A stretch of DNA of 64,000 bases from Streptomyces venezuelae (lineage in GTDB: Bacteria; Actinomycetota; Actinomycetes; Streptomycetales; Streptomycetaceae). The position numbers and the translations under genes were made by a program. The notes below the pieces were generated by a model, which was not told where the DNA came from, did not search any database, and saw only the letters and a program-made list of their open reading frames with translations. The DNA lies in assembly GCF_008642375.1 (NCBI RefSeq), contig NZ_CP029194.1, positions 7,744,501 to 7,808,500 on the forward strand. Direction: 5' to 3'. Within the stretch, counting starts at the first letter, position 1; each line of letters begins with the position of its first letter. Shown here piece by piece: positions 10,098 through 19,291 of this stretch.

Positions 10098-11672
10098 ATG
10101 CTCTGTACGAGGCTGACGAACGCGCACATCCTCACGATGGACCCGGACCACCCCGTCGCCCACGACCTCGGGATCTGGCGCGGCCGGATCGTCGGCCTCG
10201 ACGAGGCAGTGACCTCGCTGCCCGCCCGTGAGGTCCTCGACCTCCAGGGCGCCACCGTGCTGCCCGGCTTCATCGACAGCCATGTGCACCTGGCGTGGGC
10301 CGGGCTGAAGGCGAACACCCCGAGCATCGCCCCGTGCGAGCGTGTCGAGGACGTGCTCGCCGTCGTCGCCGACGCCGCGGAGCGCAAGCCGGCCGGCGCG
10401 TGGGTGGACATCGCGGGATACGACCAGCGGGCCCTGGGCCGGCACCTCACCGCGGCCGAGCTCGACCGGGTCGGTCACGGACGCCGACTGTTCGTCATGC
10501 ACGACTCCGGCCACGCCTGTGTCGTCAACAGCGCCGTCCTGGAGCTCCTTCCGGCCGACGTACCGCACCAGGACGGCTTCCTCGTCGAGAGCGCCATGAC
10601 CGCCGTACGCCGTCTCCGGCTGCCCTACTCCCAGGAGGAGATCGCCGACGCGGTCGAGCTCGCGGCCCGCGCCTGCCTCACCGAGGGCATCACCGCCGTC
10701 GCGGAGGCGGGCATCGGCGGCGGGCTCCTCGGCCACAGCCCGGTCGAGCTCGGCGCCTACCAACTGCTCAGGGACCAGGGGCGGCTGCCCCTGCGGGTCC
10801 AGCTGATGGCCGCGGGCGACACCCTGCGCCCGCTCGCCGCGCACCGCGACGACGGCATCCCCCGCACCCTCGACCTCGGCCTGCGGACCGGCTTCGGCGA
10901 CGACTGGCTGTCCCTGGGCGCACTCAAGATCTACACCGACGGCGGCATGATGGCCCGTACGGCGGCGCTCACCGCCCCGTACGAGGGCATGTCCACCACC
11001 GGCCAGTTCCAGGACGACCCCGAGCGGATCGCGGAGCTCATCGTGGACGGCCACCTCGCCGGCTGGCAGCTCGCCGTCCACGCCATCGGGGACCGTGCCG
11101 CCGATCTCGCCCTCGACGCCCTGGAGCGGGCCCAGGACCTGCGGCCCCGCCCCGACGCCCGGCACCGGATCGAGCACGCCGGGCTGATCCGGCCCGACCA
11201 GCTGCCCCGCTTCGCCCGCCTCGGCCTCAGCGCCGTCGTCCAGCCCAACTTCCTGCGCTACTTCGGCGACGACTACGCGCAGATCATGGGGGAGCGGCGG
11301 GCGCCGTGGATGTACCGGGGCCGGGGCTTCCTGGACCACGGCGTCACCCTCGTCGGCAGCTCGGACCGCCCGGTCACGGACGGCTCGCCGCTGCGGGCCG
11401 TGCAGTTCATGGTCGAGCGGGCCTCCCTCTCCGGCGGCCGGATCGGTCCTGACGAGGCCGTCACGGTCGACGAGGCCCTGCACGCCTACACCGCCGCGGG
11501 CGCGTACGCCTGCCGCTGGGACGACACCGCGGGCAGCCTGAGTCCGGGCAAGCGCGCGGACCTCGTGGTCCTGGGGGACGATCCCCGGCGCGTCGACCCG
11601 GCCCGGATCGGGGACATCGAGATCGTGGCGACGTACGTGGACGGTCACCGCGCCCTGGAGGGAAAGGGCTGA
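10098..11672 (+). CDS. Amidohydrolase, YtcJ-like metal-dependent hydrolase
   Basis: This 524-residue protein is of the amidohydrolase superfamily, YtcJ subgroup. It shows the metal-binding HxH in GFIDSHVHLAW, the KIYTDGGMMA strand, HAIGDRA with a metal His, RIEHAGL, and a late GSSDRPV segment followed by the usual C-terminal beta-sandwich piece (GSLSPGKRADLVVLGDDP). Members hydrolyse C-N bonds, but the substrate is not predictable from sequence. It begins 64 bp after the importer ATPase and may read through from that operon. The ribosome binding site is weak. Confidence 0.9.
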   Translation: MLCTRLTNAHILTMDPDHPVAHDLGIWRGRIVGLDEAVTSLPAREVLDLQGATVLPGFIDSHVHLAWAGLKANTPSIAPCERVEDVLAVVADAAERKPAGAWVDIAGYDQRALGRHLTAAELDRVGHGRRLFVMHDSGHACVVNSAVLELLPADVPHQDGFLVESAMTAVRRLRLPYSQEEIADAVELAARACLTEGITAVAEAGIGGGLLGHSPVELGAYQLLRDQGRLPLRVQLMAAGDTLRPLAAHRDDGIPRTLDLGLRTGFGDDWLSLGALKIYTDGGMMARTAALTAPYEGMSTTGQFQDDPERIAELIVDGHLAGWQLAVHAIGDRAADLALDALERAQDLRPRPDARHRIEHAGLIRPDQLPRFARLGLSAVVQPNFLRYFGDDYAQIMGERRAPWMYRGRGFLDHGVTLVGSSDRPVTDGSPLRAVQFMVERASLSGGRIGPDEAVTVDEALHAYTAAGAYACRWDDTAGSLSPGKRADLVVLGDDPRRVDPARIGDIEIVATYVDGHRALEGKG

Positions 11673-11709
11673 AGGCCGTCCGGCGGCGGGCCGGGAGGCC
11701 GGCCGAGCC

Positions 11710-12624
11710 TCAGGGACGGGGCAGCAGCGCGGAGACCTCGCGGAGGAGCTCCGCGCGGTCGATGGCGTCGCTGCCGGTCGCCGGTACGGTGCACGCGTAG
11801 GCGCCGGCCACCGACCCGTACAGTGCGCACCGGCCCAGGTCCTCGCCGGTCAGCCGGCCGAAGAGGAAGCCGGCGGCGAAGGCGTCGCCCGCGCCGTTGG
11901 AGTCGACCACCGGGGCGCGCGGCGTGACGGCGGGGACGTGCGTGAGACCGCCGGCGGTCAGCAGGTACGCGCCTTCCGCACCGGCGGTGGCGACGACGGC
12001 CTCGGCCCGCCCCCGCTCCATGATCCGGCGCATGGTCTTCTCCTTGTCCACCAGGGCCGTCGTGGAGACGAAGACGAGGTCGGCGCCGTAGGCGAAGGGC
12101 TCGTGATAGGGGTTCTCGCCGTCCCAGTTGTGCAGGTCCGTGGAGATCGTGAGACCCGCTTCGCGGAGTTGCGGCAGGGCGAAGGCGCACGGGTAGGTGA
12201 TCGAGAGGTGCGCGTGCCGACTCGCCGCGGCCAGGGAGCGGACCAGCTCCTCGGGTAGCCGGTCCGACTCCCGGGAGCGGCTGTCGTCGTAGAGCGAGAG
12301 CCGCCGGCCGTCGGGGCCGACGAGGTTGACGGCCCGCTTCGTCCCGCCGGGCAGGGGCACTTCGGTGAAGCCGATGCCCCGGTCGCGGTGGAAGGCGCGG
12401 ACGAGATCGCCGTACGGATCGTCGCCGATCATGTCGAGGTGGTGCGTCCGCAGGCCGAGGGAGCTCAGGCCCAGGGCGACGAAGTCGCCGGTCTGCCCTG
12501 CGCGGGTCTCGATGCCCGGCCGGATCATGTAGCTGTCGGCGTACGGCAGGGGCAGTTCGGGGACGTGGACGATCGTGTCGACACCGGCCCCTCCCAGGAC
12601 GAGGACGTCGTACTCGCTGCTCAT
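11710..12624 (-). CDS. PfkB-family carbohydrate kinase
   Basis: This 304-residue ribokinase-like protein has the N-terminal GGAGVDTIVHV glycine motif, the sugar-binding RAGQTGDFVALGLSSLG segment, and the C-terminal PfkB signature VDSNGAGDAFAAGFL with the catalytic Asp in GAGD. It phosphorylates a sugar or nucleoside; the substrate is not evident. The frame is open further upstream, but the ATG at 12624 has GAGAGG seven bases ahead and begins the conserved fold directly. A near-perfect 25-bp palindrome lies about 100 bp upstream. Confidence 0.9.
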   Translation of the reverse strand: MSSEYDVLVLGGAGVDTIVHVPELPLPYADSYMIRPGIETRAGQTGDFVALGLSSLGLRTHHLDMIGDDPYGDLVRAFHRDRGIGFTEVPLPGGTKRAVNLVGPDGRRLSLYDDSRSRESDRLPEELVRSLAAASRHAHLSITYPCAFALPQLREAGLTISTDLHNWDGENPYHEPFAYGADLVFVSTTALVDKEKTMRRIMERGRAEAVVATAGAEGAYLLTAGGLTHVPAVTPRAPVVDSNGAGDAFAAGFLFGRLTGEDLGRCALYGSVAGAYACTVPATGSDAIDRAELLREVSALLPRP

Positions 12625-12720
12625 CGCTGTTCCTCTCGACGGGATCGCGGCGGTCGGAGGAGGTGGCACAACTCCCGCCGAACGGACGCGAGTCAAGCAG
12701 CGACCGCAGAGTGAAGCAAG

Positions 12721-12745
12721 AACTTGCGGAAAATTTCAGCAAGTT
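12721..12745. promoter_or_regulatory. 25-bp palindromic operator candidate upstream of the sugar kinase
   Basis: Left arm AACTTGCGGAAA (12721-12732), a central A, and right arm TTTCAGCAAGTT (12734-12745) are reverse complements except at one position. The core GAAAATTTC is itself palindromic. Size and symmetry fit a LacI- or ROK-type sugar repressor. It lies in the gap between the CdsA-like gene and the kinase, both on the minus strand. Confidence 0.6.
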
Positions 12746-12804
12746 GTCGCGGTCCGGATCGGCCCGGTCCGGATCGGCTCAGTTCAGCTCGGATTCAGCT
12801 CGGC

Positions 12805-13614
12805 TCAGCTCAGGACCAGCAGCACCGCCAGAGCCACGAGGAGGGAGTCGATCCGGTCCAGCAGGCCGCCCGAGCCGGCGAGCCACCGGCCGGCGTCCTT
12901 CGCGCCGGCACCGCGCTTGACCATCGACTCCAGCAGGTCCCCGAGCGGGCCGCCGACCGCCACGGCCACCGCCGTCTGCCACGTCAGGGACGACAGCACG
13001 GCGAGCGCCCCGATACCGGCCGCAGCTCCGGCGAGCGTGCCGCTCCACCGCTTGGCGGGCGAGAGCGGGGAGAGCCGGGGGCCGCCGAACCGGGAACCCG
13101 CCGCGTACGCGACGATGTCGGCGATCGACACGGCCACGAACAGGACGAGCCCGAGGGCGCCGGACGGCACGAGACCGGCCAGCGCGCCCAGCCACACGAG
13201 CCCGAGCAGGCCCGCCCCGAGGCGGCGGAGTCCGTGCTCCGCGTCGCCCGCAAGGAGCGGCACCCCGGCGATCACGAGCGCCCCGACGGCCGCCACCCGG
13301 AGGATCTCCCCGGGTGCCAGCCAGGCGGTCAGGACGAGCGCGACGACGGCCGCGCCGAGCACCACCCGGTCCACCGGACCCAGCCGCAGCAGGCCCCCGT
13401 ACTCCGCCACCGCGACCACCGCGACCACGGCCGCGAGCACCGCGATCCCCGCCGGACCGAGCCAGAACGCGGCGGTGACCAGGGGCACTCCGAGCGCCCA
13501 CACGCACCACCGGACCATCAGCTCGCGGCGCCGGGTCGCCGCCACCGCGAGCCCTCCGGCCGCCAGCGCCCCACCGAGGTACGGCACGAGACCGGCGACG
13601 GTCGTCGTCGTCAC
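12805..13614 (-). CDS. Phosphatidate cytidylyltransferase (CdsA family)
   Basis: This 269-residue multi-helix membrane protein ends with the CDP-diglyceride synthase signature: SPAKRWSG, then SMVKRGAGAKDAGRW and GGLLDRIDSL. It would make CDP-diacylglycerol or a similar CDP-lipid from CTP and a lipid phosphate at the membrane. A GTG start at 13614 overlaps the preceding stop (GTGA), so translation is coupled to the GNAT-aminotransferase gene. The frame is open upstream, but that part is Arg/Gly-rich shadow. It is probably an accessory copy, since the coupling to an aminotransferase is unlike a housekeeping cdsA locus. Confidence 0.88.
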   Translation of the reverse strand: MTTTTVAGLVPYLGGALAAGGLAVAATRRRELMVRWCVWALGVPLVTAAFWLGPAGIAVLAAVVAVVAVAEYGGLLRLGPVDRVVLGAAVVALVLTAWLAPGEILRVAAVGALVIAGVPLLAGDAEHGLRRLGAGLLGLVWLGALAGLVPSGALGLVLFVAVSIADIVAYAAGSRFGGPRLSPLSPAKRWSGTLAGAAAGIGALAVLSSLTWQTAVAVAVGGPLGDLLESMVKRGAGAKDAGRWLAGSGGLLDRIDSLLVALAVLLVLS

Positions 13615-15398
13615 AGGGCGCCCCGCCCGCCGGCCACCGGCGCCACCGTCTCCGCCTCCAGCACCTCCAGGGCGCTCCGGCACGCCGCCACGATCCGCGC
13701 GTTCTCCACCCTGTCGCGGACGGCGATGCGGACGGTCCGTCCCTCGTACGAGGGGGACATCGGCGACAGGTCCCGCAGGTACACGTCGTGGCGGCGGCAC
13801 TCGCCCACCAGGCGGTACGCGCTCGGCCCGCCCCGCCGCAGCGTCACCGTGAGGAAGTTCGACACCCCCTCGTCGACCGAGGCGAATCCGTCGAGATCCA
13901 GGAGCCCGGCGGCGAGTTCACGGCGCAGCACCGCGGTGCGCGCCCAGCGCTCCGCGTAGTACGCGGGGTCGCGCAGCGCGGTGACGGCGGCCAGCTGGGC
14001 CGGCAGGCTCACCGGCCACGGCGGCGTCCAGCGGCGCAGCTCCGCGGCCGTCTCCGGGTCGGCCACCAGATACGCGGCGCGCATCCCGGACAGCGCGTAC
14101 ATCTTCGACAGCGAGGTGCAGACCACGACCCGGGGGTCGACGGAGGCGAGCCCGGCCAGCGAGTCCGCCGGATCGACGTAGCCGAGGTACGCCTCGTCGA
14201 TCCACCACCGGGTCCGCGCGGGCGAGTCGGCGATCACCGCGCGCAGCGCGTCGGCGGGAGCGTGGCGGCCGGTCGGGTTGTTCGGGTTGACCACCACCAC
14301 GAGGTCGTACCGTCCGCTCCTGGTCGCGGCCGCGAGCCGGGCCGGATCGAGCACCCAGCCGTCCTCCCGGCGCAGCCGCAGCCGGTCGACCCGGCAGCCG
14401 ATGACCCGCTCGGTGACATGGGCGTACTCGCCGTAGCTCGGGTCGAGGAGCAGCACCCGGCTCGCCGGCGTCAGCCATCGGCCGAACGCCCGGAAGACCA
14501 GGTCGGACGAGCCCGCCCCGACGGCCAGCGACTCCACCGGCAGCCCGCGGACCGCGGCGATCTCCGCGAGCAGTCCCTCGGCGCCGGTCGGCGGTGAGGT
14601 CCGGGCCGCCCACCCCGGATCCTCCGACAGGACCGCGCGGACGTCCGGGGACGGCGGGAACCAGGCGTCCAGCACATCGGCCGGGACGACCTCGTGACGG
14701 CGGGGCAGCGTCCGGAAGTCCGTACCGATGGCCGAGAAGAAGGCGCCGCCGTGCTCGCAGCCGTCCGCGCGAGGCGCGAAGGGCACGTCCAACCGCCAGT
14801 CGAGGCCCGCCCGCAGCCGCTCCAGGGTCCGGCCGTGGCGCTCCCCGACCGTCCTCGTCAGCTCGGCCACGGAGCCGCTCAGCACCTCGAAGGAGACGGC
14901 GCCCGAGCGGACCGTGCGCCCCACCGGCCGCAAGCCGGTGGCGAGGTACATGTCGAGCAGCTCCGTGCGTCCCATCGCCACCACCACGCGCCCGCCCCGC
15001 GCGGCGGCCCAGCGCAGCGCCGCGTACATGAGGAGGGGCGCCGCCGCGGTCGACCGCCACCGCTCCTCGACGGTCAGGACGCGGATCTCGAACGGCGCCT
15101 CCTCCGTCAGGACCGGCAGCTCCTCGCGCGTCAGGTACTTGTCCAGGCCGTAGCGGCCGACCCACGGCGGAGTGAGGCTGACGAACCCGATCCGCGTCTC
15201 GCCGCGCGCGGCCACGAGGTAGACGTTCTCGCCGTCGAGCCCGTCGCTCAGCCGCCCCGACGGGTCCACCTGATGCTGGCCGAGCTCCTCCGCGTACACA
15301 CGATGGCGGAGCTCGTGGATCCAGTCGCGGTCCTGCGGCGTGGCGATGCGCACCTGCAAGGCGTGGCCTGTCCGTTCACCGCGGTTCGTGCGGTCCAT
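13611..15398 (-). CDS. GNAT acyltransferase-like domain fused to a class I/II aminotransferase
   Basis: This 595-residue fusion has an N-terminal GNAT-like domain (about residues 15-190; RHRVYAEELGQH resembles autoinducer-synthase GNATs) and a C-terminal HisC-like PLP fold (about residues 235-580). PLP features are VNPNNPTGRH, WWIDEAYLGYV and the Schiff-base Lys432 in SLSKMYALSG. The chosen ATG has AAGGGG six bases upstream; the longer frame to 15479 lacks support. The next gene is a CdsA-like cytidylyltransferase, coupled by GTGA. That suggests the amino compound made here may be acylated or end up in a lipid headgroup, but this is inference. Each domain is recognisable; the substrate is unknown. 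Confidence 0.85.
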   Translation of the reverse strand: MDRTNRGERTGHALQVRIATPQDRDWIHELRHRVYAEELGQHQVDPSGRLSDGLDGENVYLVAARGETRIGFVSLTPPWVGRYGLDKYLTREELPVLTEEAPFEIRVLTVEERWRSTAAAPLLMYAALRWAAARGGRVVVAMGRTELLDMYLATGLRPVGRTVRSGAVSFEVLSGSVAELTRTVGERHGRTLERLRAGLDWRLDVPFAPRADGCEHGGAFFSAIGTDFRTLPRRHEVVPADVLDAWFPPSPDVRAVLSEDPGWAARTSPPTGAEGLLAEIAAVRGLPVESLAVGAGSSDLVFRAFGRWLTPASRVLLLDPSYGEYAHVTERVIGCRVDRLRLRREDGWVLDPARLAAATRSGRYDLVVVVNPNNPTGRHAPADALRAVIADSPARTRWWIDEAYLGYVDPADSLAGLASVDPRVVVCTSLSKMYALSGMRAAYLVADPETAAELRRWTPPWPVSLPAQLAAVTALRDPAYYAERWARTAVLRRELAAGLLDLDGFASVDEGVSNFLTVTLRRGGPSAYRLVGECRRHDVYLRDLSPMSPSYEGRTVRIAVRDRVENARIVAACRSALEVLEAETVAPVAGGRGAL

Positions 15399-15519
15399 GC
15401 GTGTCCCCTTGTGAAGATCCGGTGTTCGCGCACCAGCATGGGGGAGTCCGGCCGACGGCACCTGAGTACGCGTACTCACCCGGGTGAGCAGGAGAGTTGA
15501 GGCGCCGTCGGCCGGCGGG

Positions 15520-16428
15520 TCAGAGGCCCAGGAGCCGGACCGCGTTCTCCTTGAGGATGAGCGGCCGGACCTCGGGCTTGATGTCGAGCCCGTCGAAGTC
15601 GGCCAGCCACCGGTCCGGGGTCACGACGGGGAAGTCGGAACCGAACAGCACCTTGTGCCGGAGGAAGGAGCCGGCCGCCCTGACGAGCTGCGGCGGGAAG
15701 TACTTCGGTGACCAGCCCGACAGGTCGATGTGGACGTTGGCCTTGTGCGTGGCCATGGAGATCGCCTCGTCCTGCCACGGTACCGACGGGTGCGCCAGGA
15801 TGATCGTCAGGCCGGGGAAGTCGGCGGCGACGTCGTCCAGGAGCATCGGGTCCGAGTAGCGCAGCTTGATGCCGCGCCCGCCGGGCAGGCCCGCGCCGAT
15901 GCCGGTCTGCCCGGTGTGGAACAGCGCGGGGACGCCCAGCTCCTGGAGCGCCTCGTAGAGCGGGTAGTGCTCGGGTGCGTTCGGTGCGAAGGCCTGGAGG
16001 CTCGGGTGGAACTTGAAGCCGCGGACGCCGTGGTCGAGGACGAGCGCGCGGGCGCGGTCGACGGCGTCGGGACGGTGCGGGTCGACCGAGCCGAAGGGGA
16101 TGAGGACGTCGGGGTGTTCGGCCGCCGCGGCGGCGATCTCCTCGCTGGACAGGCCCGGGTGGCCGAGGCCCGTCGTGGCGTCCACGGTGAAGATCACGGC
16201 GGCCATCCGGCGCTCGCGGTAGTGGGCCGCGAGGCGCTCGACGGTCGGCGTGCGGTCCTGGCCGGACCTGAAGTACGCGGCCGAGGCGTTCATCAGCTCG
16301 GCGTCGAGCGCGAGATGGCCGTGGGCGTCCTGCTCCACATGGACGTGGAAGTCGATCGCCGTCAGATCCGCGGGGTCCAAGGGGGGCAAAGGGTTCACTG
16401 GGCTCACGGGACTCATCGGCGTGCTCAC
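15520..16428 (-). CDS. Amidohydrolase 2 family (ACMSD-like TIM barrel)
   Basis: This 302-residue protein has the metal HxH in AIDFHVHVEQD, FKFHPSLQAF, LAHPSVPW and the terminal FGSDFP with its metal-binding Asp, as in ACMSD/decarboxylase-type amidohydrolases. These act on C-C or C-N bonds, often decarboxylating aromatic or dicarboxylic compounds. The GTG at 16428 overlaps the dehydrogenase stop (GTGA); an ATG four codons in is the alternative. It is last in the four-gene acyl-CoA operon, which suggests a catabolic role on an intermediate of the same pathway. Confidence 0.88.
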   Translation of the reverse strand: MSTPMSPVSPVNPLPPLDPADLTAIDFHVHVEQDAHGHLALDAELMNASAAYFRSGQDRTPTVERLAAHYRERRMAAVIFTVDATTGLGHPGLSSEEIAAAAAEHPDVLIPFGSVDPHRPDAVDRARALVLDHGVRGFKFHPSLQAFAPNAPEHYPLYEALQELGVPALFHTGQTGIGAGLPGGRGIKLRYSDPMLLDDVAADFPGLTIILAHPSVPWQDEAISMATHKANVHIDLSGWSPKYFPPQLVRAAGSFLRHKVLFGSDFPVVTPDRWLADFDGLDIKPEVRPLILKENAVRLLGL

Positions 16429-17309
16429 AGGTGGTCGGTCCGGTTCTTGGCGTCGAGCAGGAGGGCGAGGAGCGCGTCGCGTTCGGCGACGAGCCCGGCC
16501 TCGGCGGTCCCCGCCAGTTCCTCCGCGACACCCTGGGTGATCTTGTCGGTCAGCTCGGGTGTGAGGCGCGGCGCGCCGAGGTCGGCCCACCACTCCTCCA
16601 TGGGCGGGCCGAGGTGTTCGAGTACGTGCGCGATGCCGCCCGCACCTCCCGAGAGGTGCTGGTTGAGGAACGGCCCGAGCAGCGCCCAGCGCAGACCGGG
16701 GCCGTGCGCGATGGCGGTGTCGATGTCGGCGACGCTTGCCGCGCCCCGGTCGACCAGCGAGTAGGCCTCGCGCCACAGCGCAGCCTGGAGCCGGTTCGCG
16801 ACGTGCCCGGGCAGCTCCTGGCGCAGCCGGATCGGCCGTCGGCCGAGACCGCGGTAGAACCGCATGGCCGCCTCGACGGCGGCCTCGGCCGTCCGCTCGC
16901 CCGGCACGACCTCGACCAGCGGGACGAGGTGCGGCGGGTTGAACGGGTGCCCGACGAGGACCCGTTCGGGGTGGGTCGCGCAGGCCCGCTGGATCCGGGA
17001 CGGGAGCAGCCCGGAGGAGCTGCTCGCCAGGACCGTCTCCGGCGGGGCGGCGGCGTCGAGGGCGGCGAAGAGCTCGTCCTTCAGGTCGGGCCGCTCGGGC
17101 CCGTTCTCCTGGACGAAGCCGGCGTCGGCGACAGCCCCGGCGAGGTCCGGGGTGAACGTCAGCCGGGACTGGTCGGCGGTGACGGCCGCGCGCAGCCGGG
17201 CCTCCGCGCCGGGCGCCGGGTCGGTGGCGACGACGTCGTGCCCGTACCGGAGGAAGAGAGTGGTCCAGGAGGCCCCGATGACGCCGGTCCCGACGACGGC
17301 GACCTTCAT
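16425..17309 (-). CDS. 3-hydroxyacyl dehydrogenase, lambda-crystallin/carnitine dehydrogenase-like
   Basis: This 294-residue NAD-binding protein starts with VAVVGTGVIGASW (GxGxxG). Then come SSSSGLLPS, HPFNPPHLVPLVEVVPG with the catalytic His, the N in HVANRLQAA, and HGPGLRWALLGPF. The SSS...S loop and the HGPGLRWA motif are features of lambda-crystallin and L-carnitine dehydrogenase rather than fatty-acid HADs, so a 3-hydroxy acid not bound to CoA is possible. ATGA overlap with the ligase stop and GTGA with the next gene place it firmly in the operon. Confidence 0.88.
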   Translation of the reverse strand: MKVAVVGTGVIGASWTTLFLRYGHDVVATDPAPGAEARLRAAVTADQSRLTFTPDLAGAVADAGFVQENGPERPDLKDELFAALDAAAPPETVLASSSSGLLPSRIQRACATHPERVLVGHPFNPPHLVPLVEVVPGERTAEAAVEAAMRFYRGLGRRPIRLRQELPGHVANRLQAALWREAYSLVDRGAASVADIDTAIAHGPGLRWALLGPFLNQHLSGGAGGIAHVLEHLGPPMEEWWADLGAPRLTPELTDKITQGVAEELAGTAEAGLVAERDALLALLLDAKNRTDHL

Positions 17310-19291
17310 GACGCGCTCCCGGGCCGCGCCGTGCCGCCGCGGGTGGCGGCGTACGCGACGAAGGCGTCGAGCGAGCGGGGGTCGGCGAGGACGTCGGTGC
17401 TCGCGACGGACTCGGGGGCCGCGCCGAGGAGGATCCGCTTGACGGGCACCTCCAGCTTCTTGCCGGTGCGGTTGCGCGGGACGGCGGGCACCCGCTCGAT
17501 CACGTCGGGGACGTGCCGCGGCGACAGCGCCGACCGCAGTGTCCGGGCGATCCTCGTCCGGAGTCCGTCGTCGAGCTCGGCGGGGCCCGCGACGAACAGC
17601 AGCAGTTCGCCGTTGCCGCCCTCGGGGTCCTCGATGTGGACGACGAGGCTGTCGTCGACCTCGGGCAGGTCCTCGACGACGGCGTAGAACTCGGCGGTGC
17701 CCAGCCGGACGCCGCCGCGGTTGAGGGTGGCGTCGGAGCGTCCGGCGACGACGCAGTGGCCCTCGGGCGCGAACCGCACCCAGTCGCCGTGCCGCCACAC
17801 GCCCGGGTACTCCTCGAAGTACGCGGCCCGGTAGCGGGACCCGTCGGTGTCGCCCCAGAAGCCGACCGGCATCGACGGCATCGGCTCGGTGATCACCAGC
17901 TCGCCCAGCTCGCCGACGACCCGCTTCCCCTCGCCGTCGTAGGCGTACGCCGCGACCCCGAGGCAAGGGCCGGAGATCTCCCCGGCGCGCACGGTCTGGA
18001 GCGGGCTGCCCTGGAGGATGCCGGTACACACGTCGGTGCCGCCGCAGCCGACGTTCAGGAGCACCCGGTCGCCGAACTGCTCGGCCACCCAGCGGAATCC
18101 GTCGGCCGCGAGCGGGCTGCCCGCCGCGCCGAGCTGCCGCAGCCGCGACAGGTCGAACTCCTCGGCCGGCCGGACACCGGCCTTGCGGCAGGCCATCAGA
18201 TAGCCGGGGCTGACGCCCATGAGCGTGGCACCCGTCTCCTCGGCGATCCGCCACTGCTCCCGCAGCTCCGGGTGGACCGGATTGCCGTCGATCATGACGA
18301 TCGAGGCGCGCACGAGCAGGGCCGAGACCAGGGTGCTCCACAGCATCCAGGCGGTCGTGCTGAACCAGAGCATCCGGTCGCCCGGCTTCAGGTCCCAGCT
18401 CAGCGCGTTGTTCTTCAGGTGCTCCAGGAGGATCCCGCCGTGGCGGTGGACGATCGCCTTGGGGATGCCGGTGGTGCCGGAGGAGAACAGCACGAACAGC
18501 GGATGGTCGAACGGCACCGGCTCGAAGGGGACGGGACCGGGCGCCGGCTCCGCGAGCAGCTCCGCCCAGCCCAGGGCGCCGGGCACGGTGTGCGGGCCGT
18601 AGGGGACGTGGACGACCCGCTCCACGGTCGGGAGCTGCGCGGTGATCTCCTCCACCTCGCTCCGGCGGTCGACGTCCCGCTCCCCGTAGTGGTAGCCGGC
18701 GACGGTGAGCAGCACCTTCGGTGCGAGCTGGGCGAACCGGTCGACGACGCTGCGCGGCCCGAACTCCGGTGCGCAGGCCGCCCAGACCGCGCCGATGCTC
18801 GCCGTGGCGAGGAAGGCGACGAGCGTCTCGGGGATGTTCGGCAGATAGGCGACGACCCGGTCGCCCTTGCGGACGCCGAGGCGGAGGAGCCCGGCCCGGG
18901 CCCGGGCGACCTGCTCGCGGAGCTCGCCGAAGGTCAGCTCGATCGGCGCCCGTGTCTGGGAGTGGGCGACGACCGCGACGGCGGCGGCGTCCTCGGCGGA
19001 GCCCTCCCGCCCGAGCGCGTGCTCGGCGTAGTTGAGGGTCGCGCCCGGGAACCACTCGGTGTCCGGCATGGACCTGCGGCCCAGGGCGGCGGTGGGCGGC
19101 GTGTGCGGACGGACGTCGAAGAACTCCCAGATCGAGGACCAGAAGCCCTCCAGATCCGTGACGGACCACTGCCACAGGCTGTCGTAGTCAGGGAACGACA
19201 GCTGCCGCTCCGACTCCAGCCAGCGGAGGTACCGCCCGATCTCCGACTCGTCCCTGACCCCGGGGCCGGGGATGCTGAGGATCTCGCTCAT
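17306..19291 (-). CDS. Acetoacetyl-CoA synthetase-like acyl-CoA ligase
   Basis: This 661-residue ANL-superfamily enzyme matches acetoacetate-CoA ligase in length and in an N-terminal extension containing YDSLWQWSVTDLEGFW. Core motifs are FSSGTTGIPKAIVHRHGG, LGAAGSPL and the C-terminal hinge RSDATLNRGGVRLG, with RNRTGKKLEVPVK near the end. It activates an acid as acyl-AMP and then acyl-CoA. It starts by ATGA overlap with the hydratase and ends by ATGA overlap with the dehydrogenase. The acid need not be acetoacetate, since many relatives take branched or aromatic substrates. Confidence 0.88.
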   Translation of the reverse strand: MSEILSIPGPGVRDESEIGRYLRWLESERQLSFPDYDSLWQWSVTDLEGFWSSIWEFFDVRPHTPPTAALGRRSMPDTEWFPGATLNYAEHALGREGSAEDAAAVAVVAHSQTRAPIELTFGELREQVARARAGLLRLGVRKGDRVVAYLPNIPETLVAFLATASIGAVWAACAPEFGPRSVVDRFAQLAPKVLLTVAGYHYGERDVDRRSEVEEITAQLPTVERVVHVPYGPHTVPGALGWAELLAEPAPGPVPFEPVPFDHPLFVLFSSGTTGIPKAIVHRHGGILLEHLKNNALSWDLKPGDRMLWFSTTAWMLWSTLVSALLVRASIVMIDGNPVHPELREQWRIAEETGATLMGVSPGYLMACRKAGVRPAEEFDLSRLRQLGAAGSPLAADGFRWVAEQFGDRVLLNVGCGGTDVCTGILQGSPLQTVRAGEISGPCLGVAAYAYDGEGKRVVGELGELVITEPMPSMPVGFWGDTDGSRYRAAYFEEYPGVWRHGDWVRFAPEGHCVVAGRSDATLNRGGVRLGTAEFYAVVEDLPEVDDSLVVHIEDPEGGNGELLLFVAGPAELDDGLRTRIARTLRSALSPRHVPDVIERVPAVPRNRTGKKLEVPVKRILLGAAPESVASTDVLADPRSLDAFVAYAATRGGTARPGSAS

